From positions 363,972-427,971 of the forward strand of contig CAVOLQ010000004.1 in NCBI GenBank assembly GCA_963696875.1: DNA of 64,000 nt. Direction: 5' to 3'. Positions 1-9,581 of the stretch are shown here, one piece after another. The stretch comes from Albibacterium sp963696875 (GTDB lineage Bacteria; Bacteroidota; Bacteroidia; Sphingobacteriales; Sphingobacteriaceae). Both the position numbers and the translations under genes were made by a program. Numbering within the stretch: position 1 is the stretch's first letter; every line of letters starts with the position of its first letter. The notes beneath the pieces are model-generated. The model ran no database searches and was not told the DNA's origin. It saw only the letters and a program-made list of their open reading frames with translations.

Positions 1-323
1 ACTTCCAAGCAGAAAGTATCACAACCGGTGTAAAAGAAATTTACAATTGAAATACTCTCTTCGTCCATAGGAAAGTCGATCGACTTACCATCTTCATTTA
101 ATAACGAAAAAGGACTGACCTGATGGTATAACGTATCTGGTATTTGTACTCCTCTCTTAGAGTGAAAAGTACCACTCAATTCCTTTGGACCCAAAATTGG
201 TAAAGATTGATACCTATTCTCTGCCTTTTGCTGGAGGAAATAAAACAATAATCCTGGCATCACCAAAATGATTGCCAGGATTATTATTTTATTATAATTA
301 CTACTCCTTTTATTTTCCGCCAT
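1..323 (-). CDS. SCO1/SenC-family copper chaperone (3' part cut by window edge)
   Basis: The reading frame starts at an ATG whose first base is 323 and runs off the left edge, so about 107 N-terminal residues are visible. They show a short basic N-terminus, one hydrophobic anchor near residues 12-29, and a thioredoxin-like segment ending FFYTGCDTFCLEV. The CxxxC pair matches the copper-binding motif of SCO proteins, which deliver copper to the CuA centre of oxidase subunit II. It lies 21 bp after the subunit IV gene in the same direction, as expected for the last gene of a cox operon. The conserved downstream histidine is outside the window. Family inferred from the motif and context. Confidence 0.8.
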   Translation of the reverse strand, partial: MAENKRSSNYNKIIILAIILVMPGLLFYFLQQKAENRYQSLPILGPKELSGTFHSKRGVQIPDTLYHQVSPFSLLNEDGKSIDFPMDEESISIVNFFYTGCDTFCLE

Positions 324-344
324 TAAAATGATCCATCCTAAAAG

Positions 345-698
345 CTATGTTTTAAAGAGGTGTTCCATTAAATAACCCCCCTCAACAAACATTAAAATTA
401 TGAAATAAATTAATAAAAGCATTGCTATTGATATCAAAATTATGAAACCAGGGGTCTCGAATTTTAAATGCATAAAATAAGCAACGATGTAATACGCTTT
501 TATTAAAGTAAGTACGATATAAACCGAAATTACAAAAGGACCTTTAGCTATTATCCCTCCATGTACAAATACTAAAGCAATGATAAATTCAAGAGCAGTT
601 AGTCCCAGTAGATAAAAAAACACCTTCCAAATTCTCTTTGGTGTCATCCCTTCCTCTTTATGTAAAGCCGCCGTCGCTTGTTGATTTTCTGTAGCCAT
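345..698 (-). CDS. Cytochrome c oxidase subunit IV (prokaryotic type)
   Basis: A 117-residue protein with three predicted membrane helices (about residues 29-47, 53-75 and 80-103) after a polar N-terminus. Size, topology and the sequence KAYYIVAYFMHLKFE resemble the small prokaryotic subunit IV (COX4_pro) family, a non-catalytic subunit thought to help assemble or stabilise the oxidase core. It follows the subunit III gene by 18 bp and precedes the SCO gene, so it is cotranscribed with the oxidase operon. Confidence 0.85.
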   Translation of the reverse strand: MATENQQATAALHKEEGMTPKRIWKVFFYLLGLTALEFIIALVFVHGGIIAKGPFVISVYIVLTLIKAYYIVAYFMHLKFETPGFIILISIAMLLLIYFIILMFVEGGYLMEHLFKT

Positions 699-716
699 CT
701 CTTTATTTTTAAAATA

Positions 717-1406
717 TTATACTAAATAGAAGAATGTAAATACGAATACCCATACTAAATCCACAAAGTGCCAGTATAAACCAGCCTTCTCGATCATTAG
801 ATAAGTACCTCGCCTTTCGAACACATTACAAAGTGTCATAATAAGCACGATTATATTTACCAAGATTCCTATTGTAACGTGGAAACCGTGGAAGCCAGTA
901 ATGGCAAAGAATGAACTAGAGAACATAATCGCTCCACGTTCTTGAACTCCCCTATAAGAGTCTGGAATATCACCAAACCAGAAACCAGCGTGATGTAAAT
1001 GCGTCCACTCTAATGCTTGACAACCTAAGAATGTTAAACCTCCTATAACCGTCCAAATCATCCATTTTACGACCTCTTTTTTAGAATTTCGATGTCCAGC
1101 TTCAACCGCTAATACCATGGTGACGGAACTCATAATAAGTATAAATGTCATGATTCCGACAAATACCAAAGGCGCTCCACTATCAGTAATAAAGGGTATT
1201 GATTGAAAAACAATATCCGGATCTGGCCAAGTTGCTTGCGCTACACGTTGTGCTCCATAAACAAGTAAAAACCCTGTAAATGTAAAGGAGTCAGAAACCA
1301 AGAATAGCCAGATCATGATTTTACCATACTCTACTCCATATGGTGATCTTCCGCCGCTCCACTTCCCGGTTTTAATTTCATCTAATTTTGATACAGCTGT
1401 GCTCAT
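717..1406 (-). CDS. Cytochrome c oxidase subunit III
   Basis: A 229-residue membrane protein with about five to six helices. The segment GFHGFHVTIGI followed by YLMIEKAGLYWHFVDLVWVFVFTFFYLV is the classic C-terminal signature of haem-copper oxidase subunit III. Subunit III carries no redox centre and stabilises subunit I. The ATG start is 10 bp after the stop of a second subunit III paralogue, so the two were probably generated by duplication and are kept in tandem, as in many Bacteroidota cox operons. Confidence 0.93.
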   Translation of the reverse strand: MSTAVSKLDEIKTGKWSGGRSPYGVEYGKIMIWLFLVSDSFTFTGFLLVYGAQRVAQATWPDPDIVFQSIPFITDSGAPLVFVGIMTFILIMSSVTMVLAVEAGHRNSKKEVVKWMIWTVIGGLTFLGCQALEWTHLHHAGFWFGDIPDSYRGVQERGAIMFSSSFFAITGFHGFHVTIGILVNIIVLIMTLCNVFERRGTYLMIEKAGLYWHFVDLVWVFVFTFFYLV

Positions 1407-1416
1407 TTATAAAAAT

Positions 1417-2004
1417 TTATTGGTTCAAAAGTAAGAAAACATATATATATATCCATAATATATCTAGAAAATGCCAAAATAAAGAAGCAAGTTCCATTCT
1501 AAAAATATTTCGCGCCTGTGTTAATTTGCCCAGTTTATGCAAAAGAACAATCAATAAAACAATAACGCCTGCAATAATATGGGCTAAATGGAACCCAGTA
1601 AACACATAAATAAATGATTGAGAGGCATTATAATTTACGAAATAAACGCCTTGCTCAATTAAAACATTCCAAGCATGGAATTGGGAAAAGAAAAATCCTA
1701 CTCCTAAAAGAATAGTAATTGACAAGAAAAGTTTTTGTTTAATGTAATCGCCGCGTTTTGCAGCTTTAAAAGCCAAATGCATGCTTATGCTGCTGACCAC
1801 GATTAGAGCCGTACTTAATATAAATGCGTCTGGTAAGATTACTTTAAGTCCTTTATCAATACCGCTGGCGGTATAAACAATAAACCCACTGCTTAAAGAC
1901 GCAAAAATCATAAAGGAGGCTATCATAAATAACCATAGAGCAAATTTCTTCGCTTTTAATTCAACCGTAGCATCTTTATTATCAATCTCTTCCGTTTTCA
2001 TCAT
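1417..2004 (-). CDS. Second haem-copper oxidase subunit III paralogue
   Basis: A 195-residue protein with five predicted membrane helices, ending RMELASLFWHFLDILWIYIYVFLLL, a subunit III signature parallel to that of the next gene. It also has GFHLAHIIAGVIVLL, matching the conserved GxHxxH helix. It is shorter than the 229-residue paralogue. Its start shares one base with the ctaB stop, implying translational coupling. It probably forms part of the oxidase; whether both paralogues sit in one complex cannot be seen here. Confidence 0.9.
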   Translation of the reverse strand: MMKTEEIDNKDATVELKAKKFALWLFMIASFMIFASLSSGFIVYTASGIDKGLKVILPDAFILSTALIVVSSISMHLAFKAAKRGDYIKQKLFLSITILLGVGFFFSQFHAWNVLIEQGVYFVNYNASQSFIYVFTGFHLAHIIAGVIVLLIVLLHKLGKLTQARNIFRMELASLFWHFLDILWIYIYVFLLLNQ

Positions 2005-2876
2005 TATTTAATAAAATCAAATAGCAGCATAAGCTGTATTATTGGTAAATAAATAAAAGATGTAAACATAACTTTCTTTGCCGAAGCAATGTCCATCTTA
2101 ACATAAAGCAACCAAGCATACCAAGCAAACAAGATTCCACCCACCAGAGAAACTGCAGCTAAATAATAGCCTCCGAAACCCATTAAAGTGGGCAATAAAA
2201 CTACTGGAATAAGTACAACGGCCGATAAAAATACCATAAATGCACTAAACTTATCCCTTTGGGTACTTGGTAGCAACTTAAAGCCAGCCTTTTTATAATC
2301 TTCATCCACCACCCATGCAATAGCCCAAAAATGAGGGAACTGCCAAACAAATTGAATGGTAAATAAAACAATAGGAATCCAAGAAATAACCGGTTGTTCA
2401 AAAGCAGCAAAATATCCAATTAATGGTGGCAAGGCTCCTGGAAAAGCTCCTACAAAAACAGCTATTGGCCCCACCCGTTTAATAGGGGTATAAACAATAG
2501 CGTATAATATGATCGAAAAAACAGATAAGGCTCCGGTCAACAGGTTTAATTGAAACAACATTATTGTACCAATCAAGCCCATAAAAATACTTAGTACTAA
2601 AGCTTGTCCAGTATTCATCCTGCCGGAAGGTAAAGGACGATCAGCCGTACGAGTCATTAACTTGTCTAAATCTTTTTCAATGATTTCGTTAAAACCATTA
2701 GCACATCCTGTAACCAAAAATCCGCCTAAAGTCAAAATCAACCAGTTGAACCAATTAATGTCTCCTTGAACCTTACTACCAACTAAAAATGCGACAGATG
2801 CCGAAAATACCACGGTAAGCGTTAAACGCAGCTTTACCAACTTCTTAAAATCACTTATAAAACTATTCCTTTTCAC
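2004..2876 (-). CDS. ctaB: Protohaem IX farnesyltransferase (haem O synthase)
   Basis: A 290-residue polytopic protein of the UbiA prenyltransferase superfamily. It shows the first Asp-rich motif in CANGFNEIIEKDLDKLM followed by TRTADRPLPSGRM, which binds Mg-farnesyl diphosphate in this family. It farnesylates haem B to haem O in the membrane, the first step toward haem A for the aa3-type oxidase encoded alongside. It sits 7 bp after ctaA. The length is normal for the family. Confidence 0.95.
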   Translation of the reverse strand: MKRNSFISDFKKLVKLRLTLTVVFSASVAFLVGSKVQGDINWFNWLILTLGGFLVTGCANGFNEIIEKDLDKLMTRTADRPLPSGRMNTGQALVLSIFMGLIGTIMLFQLNLLTGALSVFSIILYAIVYTPIKRVGPIAVFVGAFPGALPPLIGYFAAFEQPVISWIPIVLFTIQFVWQFPHFWAIAWVVDEDYKKAGFKLLPSTQRDKFSAFMVFLSAVVLIPVVLLPTLMGFGGYYLAAVSLVGGILFAWYAWLLYVKMDIASAKKVMFTSFIYLPIIQLMLLFDFIK

Positions 2877-2883
2877 TAAGATA

Positions 2884-3942
2884 TTAGATAATTGCTGGTT
2901 TCTTTAATAATAATGTCAAATAATACTGAGACCCAAAAACTAGAGCACTCAAAATTAAATGTACAGTTTGCATATAAGCCGGCATGCCAAAATAAGTCAA
3001 CACTAATCCACTAATAATTTGAACAACTATCAATATGATAATAGTATTCACCATCTGACTATGTTCACTACTCTTAGAAAATCGCGATCGCACCATAAAG
3101 AACAATAAGCCATTCAAAATAATGGTAACCAATGCGAGCTCCCTATGCCACAAAAAGCTATCCCCTAGTTTAGCTATCCATGATTCTCTACCCAACCCAT
3201 TCAAGTTAGCAGATATAATGTCTATGCTCTCCCTGATATCTGTACCGATGACAACTTGAATTAATGTCAATATCACCATGCCAATTGCTAAAACCCTCAT
3301 CCATAAAATTCCTGAAGTCCCCGTTAATAAAACTATTCTTTCAGAATATACTTTGGCATAAAAATAAGTATAGATGCTAATGGCTAAAATAACCAAGGCC
3401 AATAACATATGTACGGTTATTACCCAAGGTGTCAGGTTCGTCGAAACGACAATAGAGCCCATCCATGCTTGAAAAAAAACCAAAAAAAGATTTAAAAGAC
3501 TAAGGTAAAAAACCCGCTTTTTATTACGTATAAAAGAAAAAGACAGAACAAAGCTTGCTAATAAAAATATGCCGAGTACTGCTCCAGTTAGTCGGTTGAT
3601 ATATTCTGTCCAAGTCTTGGCGGCATTAAACTCCTCATGTACCAAAATAGACTTATCGTTCCTGATTTTGTAGGCTAGCTCGTCAAAGCCTATCTTTTCA
3701 AGAGTATTTGCAAAGCGTTCATTTTTCTTTTCCCTACCATTAATATAATCCTGCTCATAATCACTGGGCAGTTGAGAAACATCAGTTGGAGGTATTAATC
3801 TATTAAAACATTTAGGCCAATCAGGACAACCCATTCCCGACCCAGTACTTCTAACAATACCCCCGGCAAGAATCACTAAAAAAATCATTATAATGGTGAG
3901 TTTATTCACCATTATAAATCTTTTCTCAGCAGAACGGTACAT
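2884..3942 (-). CDS. ctaA: Haem A synthase (COX15/CtaA family)
   Basis: A 352-residue protein with about eight membrane helices. The first loop has GSGMGCPDWPKCF, with the paired cysteines seen in COX15/CtaA. Conserved histidines sit in LVHEEF, TVHMLLAL, WHRELALV and QTVHLILS, the usual haem-ligand helices. It oxidises haem O to haem A. It lies between coxA (23 bp upstream gap) and ctaB, so the last two steps of haem A synthesis are made with their client enzyme. Confidence 0.94.
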   Translation of the reverse strand: MYRSAEKRFIMVNKLTIIMIFLVILAGGIVRSTGSGMGCPDWPKCFNRLIPPTDVSQLPSDYEQDYINGREKKNERFANTLEKIGFDELAYKIRNDKSILVHEEFNAAKTWTEYINRLTGAVLGIFLLASFVLSFSFIRNKKRVFYLSLLNLFLVFFQAWMGSIVVSTNLTPWVITVHMLLALVILAISIYTYFYAKVYSERIVLLTGTSGILWMRVLAIGMVILTLIQVVIGTDIRESIDIISANLNGLGRESWIAKLGDSFLWHRELALVTIILNGLLFFMVRSRFSKSSEHSQMVNTIIILIVVQIISGLVLTYFGMPAYMQTVHLILSALVFGSQYYLTLLLKKPAII

Positions 3943-3965
3943 TATATATTGCTTATTTAATCTTT

Positions 3966-5849
3966 TTAATTTTCAACTCTATTTCCCAAGGGATGACTAG
4001 CCTCCCATTCACGCTGGATTTGTTCAGCTTCTACATCTCCATCGAAATCATGTGGCAGGTTTGAGCTCATTGTTTCCGAGTGAGGGACAGTTTGAGGAAT
4101 GAAATCTTGATCCGCTCCAGGTTTGCTATAGTCATACGGCCAACGATAAACTGTTGGTAGTTCGCCCGGCCAATTTCCATGAATACGTTCCACTGGAGTT
4201 GTCCACTCAAGTGTATTCGCTCCCCAAGGATTTTGAGTAGCTACCTTACCGTGTTTCATTGAGTAAAAGAAGTTCCATAAGAATGCCACCTGCGCTAAAC
4301 CCGCGATAATTGCTGCCCACGTAATAAATACGTTAACGGTAAGCCATTGTTCCATAAACTCAAAAGAGGTAAAAGCATAGTAACGTCTTGGAACGCCGTC
4401 GATTCCCATAAAGTGCATTGGTACGAATACAAAGTAGGCACCAATAAAGGTGAGCCAAAAGTGCAGGTACCCAAGACGCGTGTCCATCAATCTTCCGTAC
4501 ATTTTAGGATACCAATGATAAACACCTGCAATCATACCAAATATAGCAGCTGATCCCATTACTAAATGGAAATGCGCTACAACGAAATAAGTATCATGAA
4601 CCGAAATATCTAAAGTTGCGTTTCCAACGAAAATACCTGTGATACCTCCCGAGATAAAGAAGGATACCATTCCGATTGCAAAAACCATTGCTGGCGTGAA
4701 TCGTATATTACCTCGCCAAAGGGTAGCGATATAGTTAAACACTTTTACTGCAGATGGTACTGCAATAATTAACGTTGTAATCATAAATACCCCTCCCAGG
4801 AATGGATTCATTCCCGTTACAAACATATGGTGTCCCCAAACAAGGAAAGAAAGTACTGCAATTCCTAAAAGAGAATAAACCATTGCATGGTATCCAAAAA
4901 TAGGCTTCCTAGCATTCGTCGCTATTACTTCTGAAACAATACCAAAAGCAGGCAAGATTACAATATAAACTTCAGGGTGACCAAGGAACCAAAATAAATG
5001 CTGGAATAATATAGGACTTCCCCCTTCATTTGGAAGAATCTGCCCCTGTACTACTAAGTCGGATAAATAGAAACTAGTACCCATACTTCTATCAAAGAAT
5101 AGCAATACAACCGCAGAAACCAATACTGGGAAAGCAAGTAACCCTAAAACAGCGGTGAATAATAAAGCCCAAATTGTTAAAGGCATTTTCCACATATCCA
5201 TTCCTTTGGTACGCATGTTTAAAATGGTACTAATATAGTTGATACCTGCCATTACTTGTGAAGCAATGAAAAACACCATACTCACTAACCATAAAGTCAT
5301 ACCTGTACCCGAACCACTAATTGCTGTCGGCAAAGCAGATAAAGGAGGATAAACCGTCCAACCCGAAGACGCGGGCCCACTTTGAACAAAAAACGAAGCT
5401 AGCATAATGATGCAAGAAGTAAGGAAGAACCAATATGAAAGCATATTCACAAAAGGCGCCGCCATATCCCGAGCACCGATCTGCAAAGGAATAAGTAAAT
5501 TGCTAAAGGTTCCGCTCAGTCCCGCAGTTAGTACAAAAAACACCATTATTGTTCCATGTATTGTTACTAAAGCAAGAAAGAAATCAGGTTTAATCCTTCC
5601 ACCTTCAGCCCACTTACCTAAAAAAACCTCCAAAATTGGAAACTCCTTTTCAGGCCAAGCTAATTGCAAACGAAAAAGAATAGATAAAAATAAAGCAATA
5701 AAAGCCATGATAATTCCCGTAACAAGGAATTGCTTTGCGATCATCTTATGATCCTGGCTAAAGACGTACTTAGTTATAAAAGTTTCTTTATGATGTGCGT
5801 CCTGAGCGTTATTAAATTCTGCCGAAGGCAGAGTTGATGTAGTTGCCAT
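3966..5849 (-). CDS. ctaD: Cytochrome c oxidase subunit I (aa3-type)
   Basis: A 627-residue haem-copper oxidase subunit I with about 12 core helices. Metal ligands are visible: TIHGTIMV (haem a His), GHPEVYIVILPAFG (CuB His and the cross-linked Tyr of A-type oxidases), WGHHMFVTGM (two CuB His) and HDTYFVVAHFHLVMG (haem a3 and haem a His). It reduces oxygen and pumps protons in the inner membrane. A polar C-terminal tail of about 70 residues follows the last helix. The gene sits 17 bp after coxB. Confidence 0.97.
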   Translation of the reverse strand: MATTSTLPSAEFNNAQDAHHKETFITKYVFSQDHKMIAKQFLVTGIIMAFIALFLSILFRLQLAWPEKEFPILEVFLGKWAEGGRIKPDFFLALVTIHGTIMVFFVLTAGLSGTFSNLLIPLQIGARDMAAPFVNMLSYWFFLTSCIIMLASFFVQSGPASSGWTVYPPLSALPTAISGSGTGMTLWLVSMVFFIASQVMAGINYISTILNMRTKGMDMWKMPLTIWALLFTAVLGLLAFPVLVSAVVLLFFDRSMGTSFYLSDLVVQGQILPNEGGSPILFQHLFWFLGHPEVYIVILPAFGIVSEVIATNARKPIFGYHAMVYSLLGIAVLSFLVWGHHMFVTGMNPFLGGVFMITTLIIAVPSAVKVFNYIATLWRGNIRFTPAMVFAIGMVSFFISGGITGIFVGNATLDISVHDTYFVVAHFHLVMGSAAIFGMIAGVYHWYPKMYGRLMDTRLGYLHFWLTFIGAYFVFVPMHFMGIDGVPRRYYAFTSFEFMEQWLTVNVFITWAAIIAGLAQVAFLWNFFYSMKHGKVATQNPWGANTLEWTTPVERIHGNWPGELPTVYRWPYDYSKPGADQDFIPQTVPHSETMSSNLPHDFDGDVEAEQIQREWEASHPLGNRVEN

Positions 5850-5866
5850 ATGTCTTAAAACCTCTT

Positions 5867-7186
5867 TTAATTAGTAATTACTGCCATTTTATCTCCCTCT
5901 TCGATATTCTTCTCTTGAGCAGATTGAAATTCTTTTCTCATGTCCTCATCAAAGAAATAAGATTGCTGGCTTAACCATTCTTTATATTCTTCTTCACTGA
6001 CTACCCTAACTGTCTTCTGCATGTTATAATGTCCACTACCGCAAATTTTAGAACAAAGTAGAATAAAATTATAGTTAGGATTACCCACTTTCTCCCGCAT
6101 CTCTTCCGTAGTATATTTTGCTACAATCTGAAAGAAGGTAGGCATACCGGGAACAGCATTCATTTGTACACGAAATTCAGGGATATAAAACGAGTGTAAC
6201 ACGTCTTTAGAATTAATAGTGAAACGTACCTGCTTTCCAACTGGAATAACGATATCGCCAGCCCTCACATCATCTAAAGCAGATTTATCATTATAATCAA
6301 TCCCTAATCCATTCGTTGGGGTGACCAATTTATAATTATGCTTACCTATCTGATTATCACGACCACCATACCTTACCGTCCAAGCAAACTGCTCACCAGT
6401 GACCTCAATCTGAATAGCGTTCTTCTGCACGTCAACCGGAATATTTGTGATCGTTCTCCAAGTGAAGAAACCGAATAATACCAGAATTGTTAGAACAATT
6501 GCTGGAATAATAGTCCAGATTTTCTCTAAAGTATTGTTATGTGGATAGAAATATGCCTTACGCTTTTCAGAACCTCTATACTGGAAAGCGAATCCGAAAA
6601 GTAAAATATGGGTTATCACTAATACTATTGTCGTTATAATTACCGTAATTATAAACATGACATCTATCGCTGCACCATGTTCAGTCGCAGCTTCCCGGAA
6701 ACTCTGCGCCCCATGATTAGCATAAGACCAGTAGATTCCATAAAGAAAAACGAATAATCCTACTAAAAAGAACCACCCTTGAGATTTTCCCCAAATTTCT
6801 TGTGATCGATCATAACCTTGCATCTGTCTAGTTATTCCATAGATATCCATTACCTTTCCAATGATGCCAACAATGAAGCATACTAATAAAAACAGTAATA
6901 CATAATAGAAAAAGTTCACATAAACTTGAGTAGAAATTCCTGCCTTTTCTGCCTCCGCTGGAGTTGAACTCACAGTAGCGGGGGCTACTGTAGTTACAGG
7001 TTCAGCTTCAACTTTTGTCTCGGCTGCATTATCACTTTCTGGTACAGCACTCGTTGCAGTTACCGTAGTATCGGCACCTGCCGAATTCACAGTATCTTGA
7101 GCAAATGACACACCATGGAACAATATTGAAAGTCCCAAGAACAAACCAAATGCTAGTCTAAAATTTAAAAATTGTTTTAATCTCAT
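5867..7186 (-). CDS. coxB: Cytochrome c oxidase subunit II
   Basis: A 439-residue protein beginning with a signal peptide (hydrophobic to about residue 29), then an Ala/Thr/Glu-rich linker, membrane helices and a cupredoxin domain. CuA ligands appear as LHSFYIPEFRVQM and LLCSKICGSGHYNMQK (C-x3-C-x3-H-x2-M). No fused cytochrome c domain follows, so electrons must come from separate haem proteins, probably ActA/ActE of the adjoining complex. The length exceeds simple subunit II proteins because of the N-terminal linker and an additional helix. Confidence 0.95.
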   Translation of the reverse strand: MRLKQFLNFRLAFGLFLGLSILFHGVSFAQDTVNSAGADTTVTATSAVPESDNAAETKVEAEPVTTVAPATVSSTPAEAEKAGISTQVYVNFFYYVLLFLLVCFIVGIIGKVMDIYGITRQMQGYDRSQEIWGKSQGWFFLVGLFVFLYGIYWSYANHGAQSFREAATEHGAAIDVMFIITVIITTIVLVITHILLFGFAFQYRGSEKRKAYFYPHNNTLEKIWTIIPAIVLTILVLFGFFTWRTITNIPVDVQKNAIQIEVTGEQFAWTVRYGGRDNQIGKHNYKLVTPTNGLGIDYNDKSALDDVRAGDIVIPVGKQVRFTINSKDVLHSFYIPEFRVQMNAVPGMPTFFQIVAKYTTEEMREKVGNPNYNFILLCSKICGSGHYNMQKTVRVVSEEEYKEWLSQQSYFFDEDMRKEFQSAQEKNIEEGDKMAVITN

Positions 7187-7228
7187 TTTAATAAAAGGGT
7201 TAATCTCTTTTTATTACTCTGTTCAAAA

Positions 7229-8446
7229 TTAAATTTGGTGATGTAAACTTTCTTCTAAGAAAGGATGATTTTTGGGAACTAAGCCTTTCTTACTTAACTT
7301 GCCTAAAACCAAGTAGGTAAACAATCCAACAAAACCAATTGCAGTACCAATCTCTGCAATACCAAATCCTCTATTCTCTGCAACTGTTCCTGGCATGATC
7401 ATCATATAATAATCTAACCAATGCCCTGCAAGTAAAATGACACAAACAGTTCCCAAAAACTTCATATTTCTTACCCAAGGTCTATTTACAAGTAAAAGAA
7501 CGGGAACTACAAAGTTAATAACAATATTTAACCAAAACCAAGGCTTGTATTCGGGTTCCCATCTATGATAAAAATAAACCGTCTCCTCGGGCATATTAGC
7601 GTACCATATCAACATAAATTGAGAAAACCATAGGTAACACCAAAATATAGAAAACCCAAAGATAAGTTTTCCCATATCGTGCAGGTGGTTCTCATTTACC
7701 CAACTCATATAACCCGCTCTTTTTAACAATATAACGATCAAAGATATCGCACACAATGCGCTTACATACATAGCCGCAAAGTTATACCAACCGAACATAG
7801 TTGAAAACCAATGAGCCTCTAAAGACATAATGGTATCAAAAATCCAGATAGGTGAAGTAAAGCCAAAAACTACTAAGAATATTGCGGCAACCTTAAAGCT
7901 TTTCTTATAATTGCTCATTCCACCCAATTGATCTTCATTATAAGAATACTTGGCAAGCGAAAAAGCACAGATACTATAGGTACCTAAAAAAACAATCTCA
8001 CGAATTAAAAATGCAGGGGCATTTAAATAAACAGATTTACCAGCAATTATAACATCATAATTTGCGCTATTGGGGTCGGTTAACCCTTCGGCGAACCACT
8101 GATCATATAAATGACCCGAAAACAAACCAAGTGTACAGATCGCTAGTAATATCAAACTAGCGATAGGCAAAACACTGGCGAAAGCCTGAGGAATTCTTAG
8201 AAAACCAGCAGACCATCCCGATTGAGATACCAATTGTATTCCTAAAAACACAGCTCCTGCAGCACAAACGCAAGTAAAATAGTATGACATTAACAATAGG
8301 TTTGCAAACGCTCGATCACTTCCGGTAACAATAAATCCGTAAGCAATGGCAATAACACCTATTAAAATAGCAATTAAACTCCAGGATTTTGCTTTACCTG
8401 AAAATTCAAATTGTTCATTAAAATTATAAGTATGATGAGTTCCCAT
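7229..8446 (-). CDS. actF: Alternative complex III integral membrane subunit ActF
   Basis: A 405-residue protein with about ten membrane helices, of the quinol:cytochrome c oxidoreductase subunit family related to NrfD/PsrC. Its place directly between the cytochrome gene actE and the oxidase genes identifies it as ActF. In ACIII, ActC and ActF form the membrane core handling quinol and protons. It sits 19 bp after actE and 42 bp before coxB. Identification rests on topology, length and gene order. Confidence 0.9.
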   Translation of the reverse strand: MGTHHTYNFNEQFEFSGKAKSWSLIAILIGVIAIAYGFIVTGSDRAFANLLLMSYYFTCVCAAGAVFLGIQLVSQSGWSAGFLRIPQAFASVLPIASLILLAICTLGLFSGHLYDQWFAEGLTDPNSANYDVIIAGKSVYLNAPAFLIREIVFLGTYSICAFSLAKYSYNEDQLGGMSNYKKSFKVAAIFLVVFGFTSPIWIFDTIMSLEAHWFSTMFGWYNFAAMYVSALCAISLIVILLKRAGYMSWVNENHLHDMGKLIFGFSIFWCYLWFSQFMLIWYANMPEETVYFYHRWEPEYKPWFWLNIVINFVVPVLLLVNRPWVRNMKFLGTVCVILLAGHWLDYYMMIMPGTVAENRGFGIAEIGTAIGFVGLFTYLVLGKLSKKGLVPKNHPFLEESLHHQI

Positions 8447-8465
8447 TTGATATTATCTATTTTTC

Positions 8466-9050
8466 CTATTGTTTTTGTAATTCATGAACGTGCATTACCA
8501 CTTTCCATCGATCCTCTGGTGAGATTTGGGAAGCATGAGAGCCCATAATATTTAATCCGTAGTAAATGGTATGGTAAATTTTTCCATCCGTTAAATCTCT
8601 CATCGCACCACCGCGCGAGGAATTTCCTTTTGAAAAAGAAGGGGGAGGAGGAAACTTATCTAGTTTCACAATACTACCGTCACCGTTTCCAGATCCACCG
8701 TGACATGGCCCACAAAAACGGTTATATAAAATAGCACCTTCTTCTAAATTCTTTTGTGTACGCTCTAAAGGGTTCTGTAAACTGATACTTGCCTGTTCGT
8801 AGCCTTCCATTGTGTTGGGAAATTCATAGCGATCAAAGCCAATTGGCGTGGTACCCGTAGGAGGCACTTGCGCAGTAATACCATTTGCAAAATTTGTATT
8901 TGGTTGATCAGGATTATAACCGATGGGATCATACATGTTGCGGGCAAATTCCCAACCTGTACTTTTTGTTTTCCCATCGCCACAAGCTGAAACCAAAGCT
9001 GAAAAGGCAACAGCTAAGCATACAGATCCTATTATTCTAATCTTATTCAT
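8466..9050 (-). CDS. actE: Alternative complex III monohaem cytochrome c lipoprotein ActE
   Basis: The ATG with first base at 9050 is preferred over the longer frame from 9092, because it gives a lipoprotein signal MNKIRIIGSVCLAVAFSA with lipobox VSAC. The mature protein contains one haem-c site CGPCHGGSGNGDG near the middle and a likely Met ligand in GLNIMGSH. About 194 residues. It would pass electrons from the Fe-S/haem part of ACIII to the oxidase at the periplasmic face. The start overlaps the actD stop by 8 bp, implying coupling. Confidence 0.9.
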   Translation of the reverse strand: MNKIRIIGSVCLAVAFSALVSACGDGKTKSTGWEFARNMYDPIGYNPDQPNTNFANGITAQVPPTGTTPIGFDRYEFPNTMEGYEQASISLQNPLERTQKNLEEGAILYNRFCGPCHGGSGNGDGSIVKLDKFPPPPSFSKGNSSRGGAMRDLTDGKIYHTIYYGLNIMGSHASQISPEDRWKVVMHVHELQKQ

Positions 9051-9579
9051 AGCTAACATATTTTCTATCATTGTACAATACTTCAATTGCACCAGCGTCT
9101 TTTAAAAGGTTTTCAATTTTCTCGTGATCTGTATTCATTTTGGCATCAATAGCAATTATGAAGCGATCATCTGTAGCTCTAAGATCCATAACTCTTGGCG
9201 CACGTCCAGGAAAGAAATGATTTCTATAGAAGAAAGTCGCTACCATTCCTAGTGCCGTAAGCAAAATCGTGATCTCGAAAGTAACAGGAACAAATGCAGG
9301 GGCCGAAAAAGCTGGCTTACCACCAATATTCATTGGCCAATCATACACCATAGTATAATAAAGTAAGCTAGCACCTAATGTTAAACCTATACAACCAAAA
9401 ATAAATGCTACAATAGGTAAACGGGACGGCGGTACACCCATTTTTGCTTCGATACCATGAATCGGCATAGGAGTATATACATCGTATATACTGATTTTAT
9501 TCTCCTGCATTTTGTCAATGCCGTGCATCAACTCGTCAGGGTCTCCAAAACTACCTAAAATATATTTTGTGCTGCTCAT
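9043..9579 (-). CDS. actD: Alternative complex III subunit ActD (DUF3341)
   Basis: A 178-residue protein with an N-terminal soluble part (GSFGDPDELMHGIDKM), two membrane helices at about residues 55-78 and 98-116, and a cytoplasmic tail including FFPGRAPRVMD. This matches the DUF3341 family, an ACIII accessory subunit of unclear function. It follows the damaged actC by 2 bp and overlaps actE by 8 bp. Confidence 0.92.
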   Translation of the reverse strand: MSSTKYILGSFGDPDELMHGIDKMQENKISIYDVYTPMPIHGIEAKMGVPPSRLPIVAFIFGCIGLTLGASLLYYTMVYDWPMNIGGKPAFSAPAFVPVTFEITILLTALGMVATFFYRNHFFPGRAPRVMDLRATDDRFIIAIDAKMNTDHEKIENLLKDAGAIEVLYNDRKYVSYE

Positions 9580-9581
9580 TT

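Noticed and set aside
5407..5751. 114-codon plus-strand frame within coxA
   Set aside because: Antisense shadow of a highly conserved gene; no independent signals.
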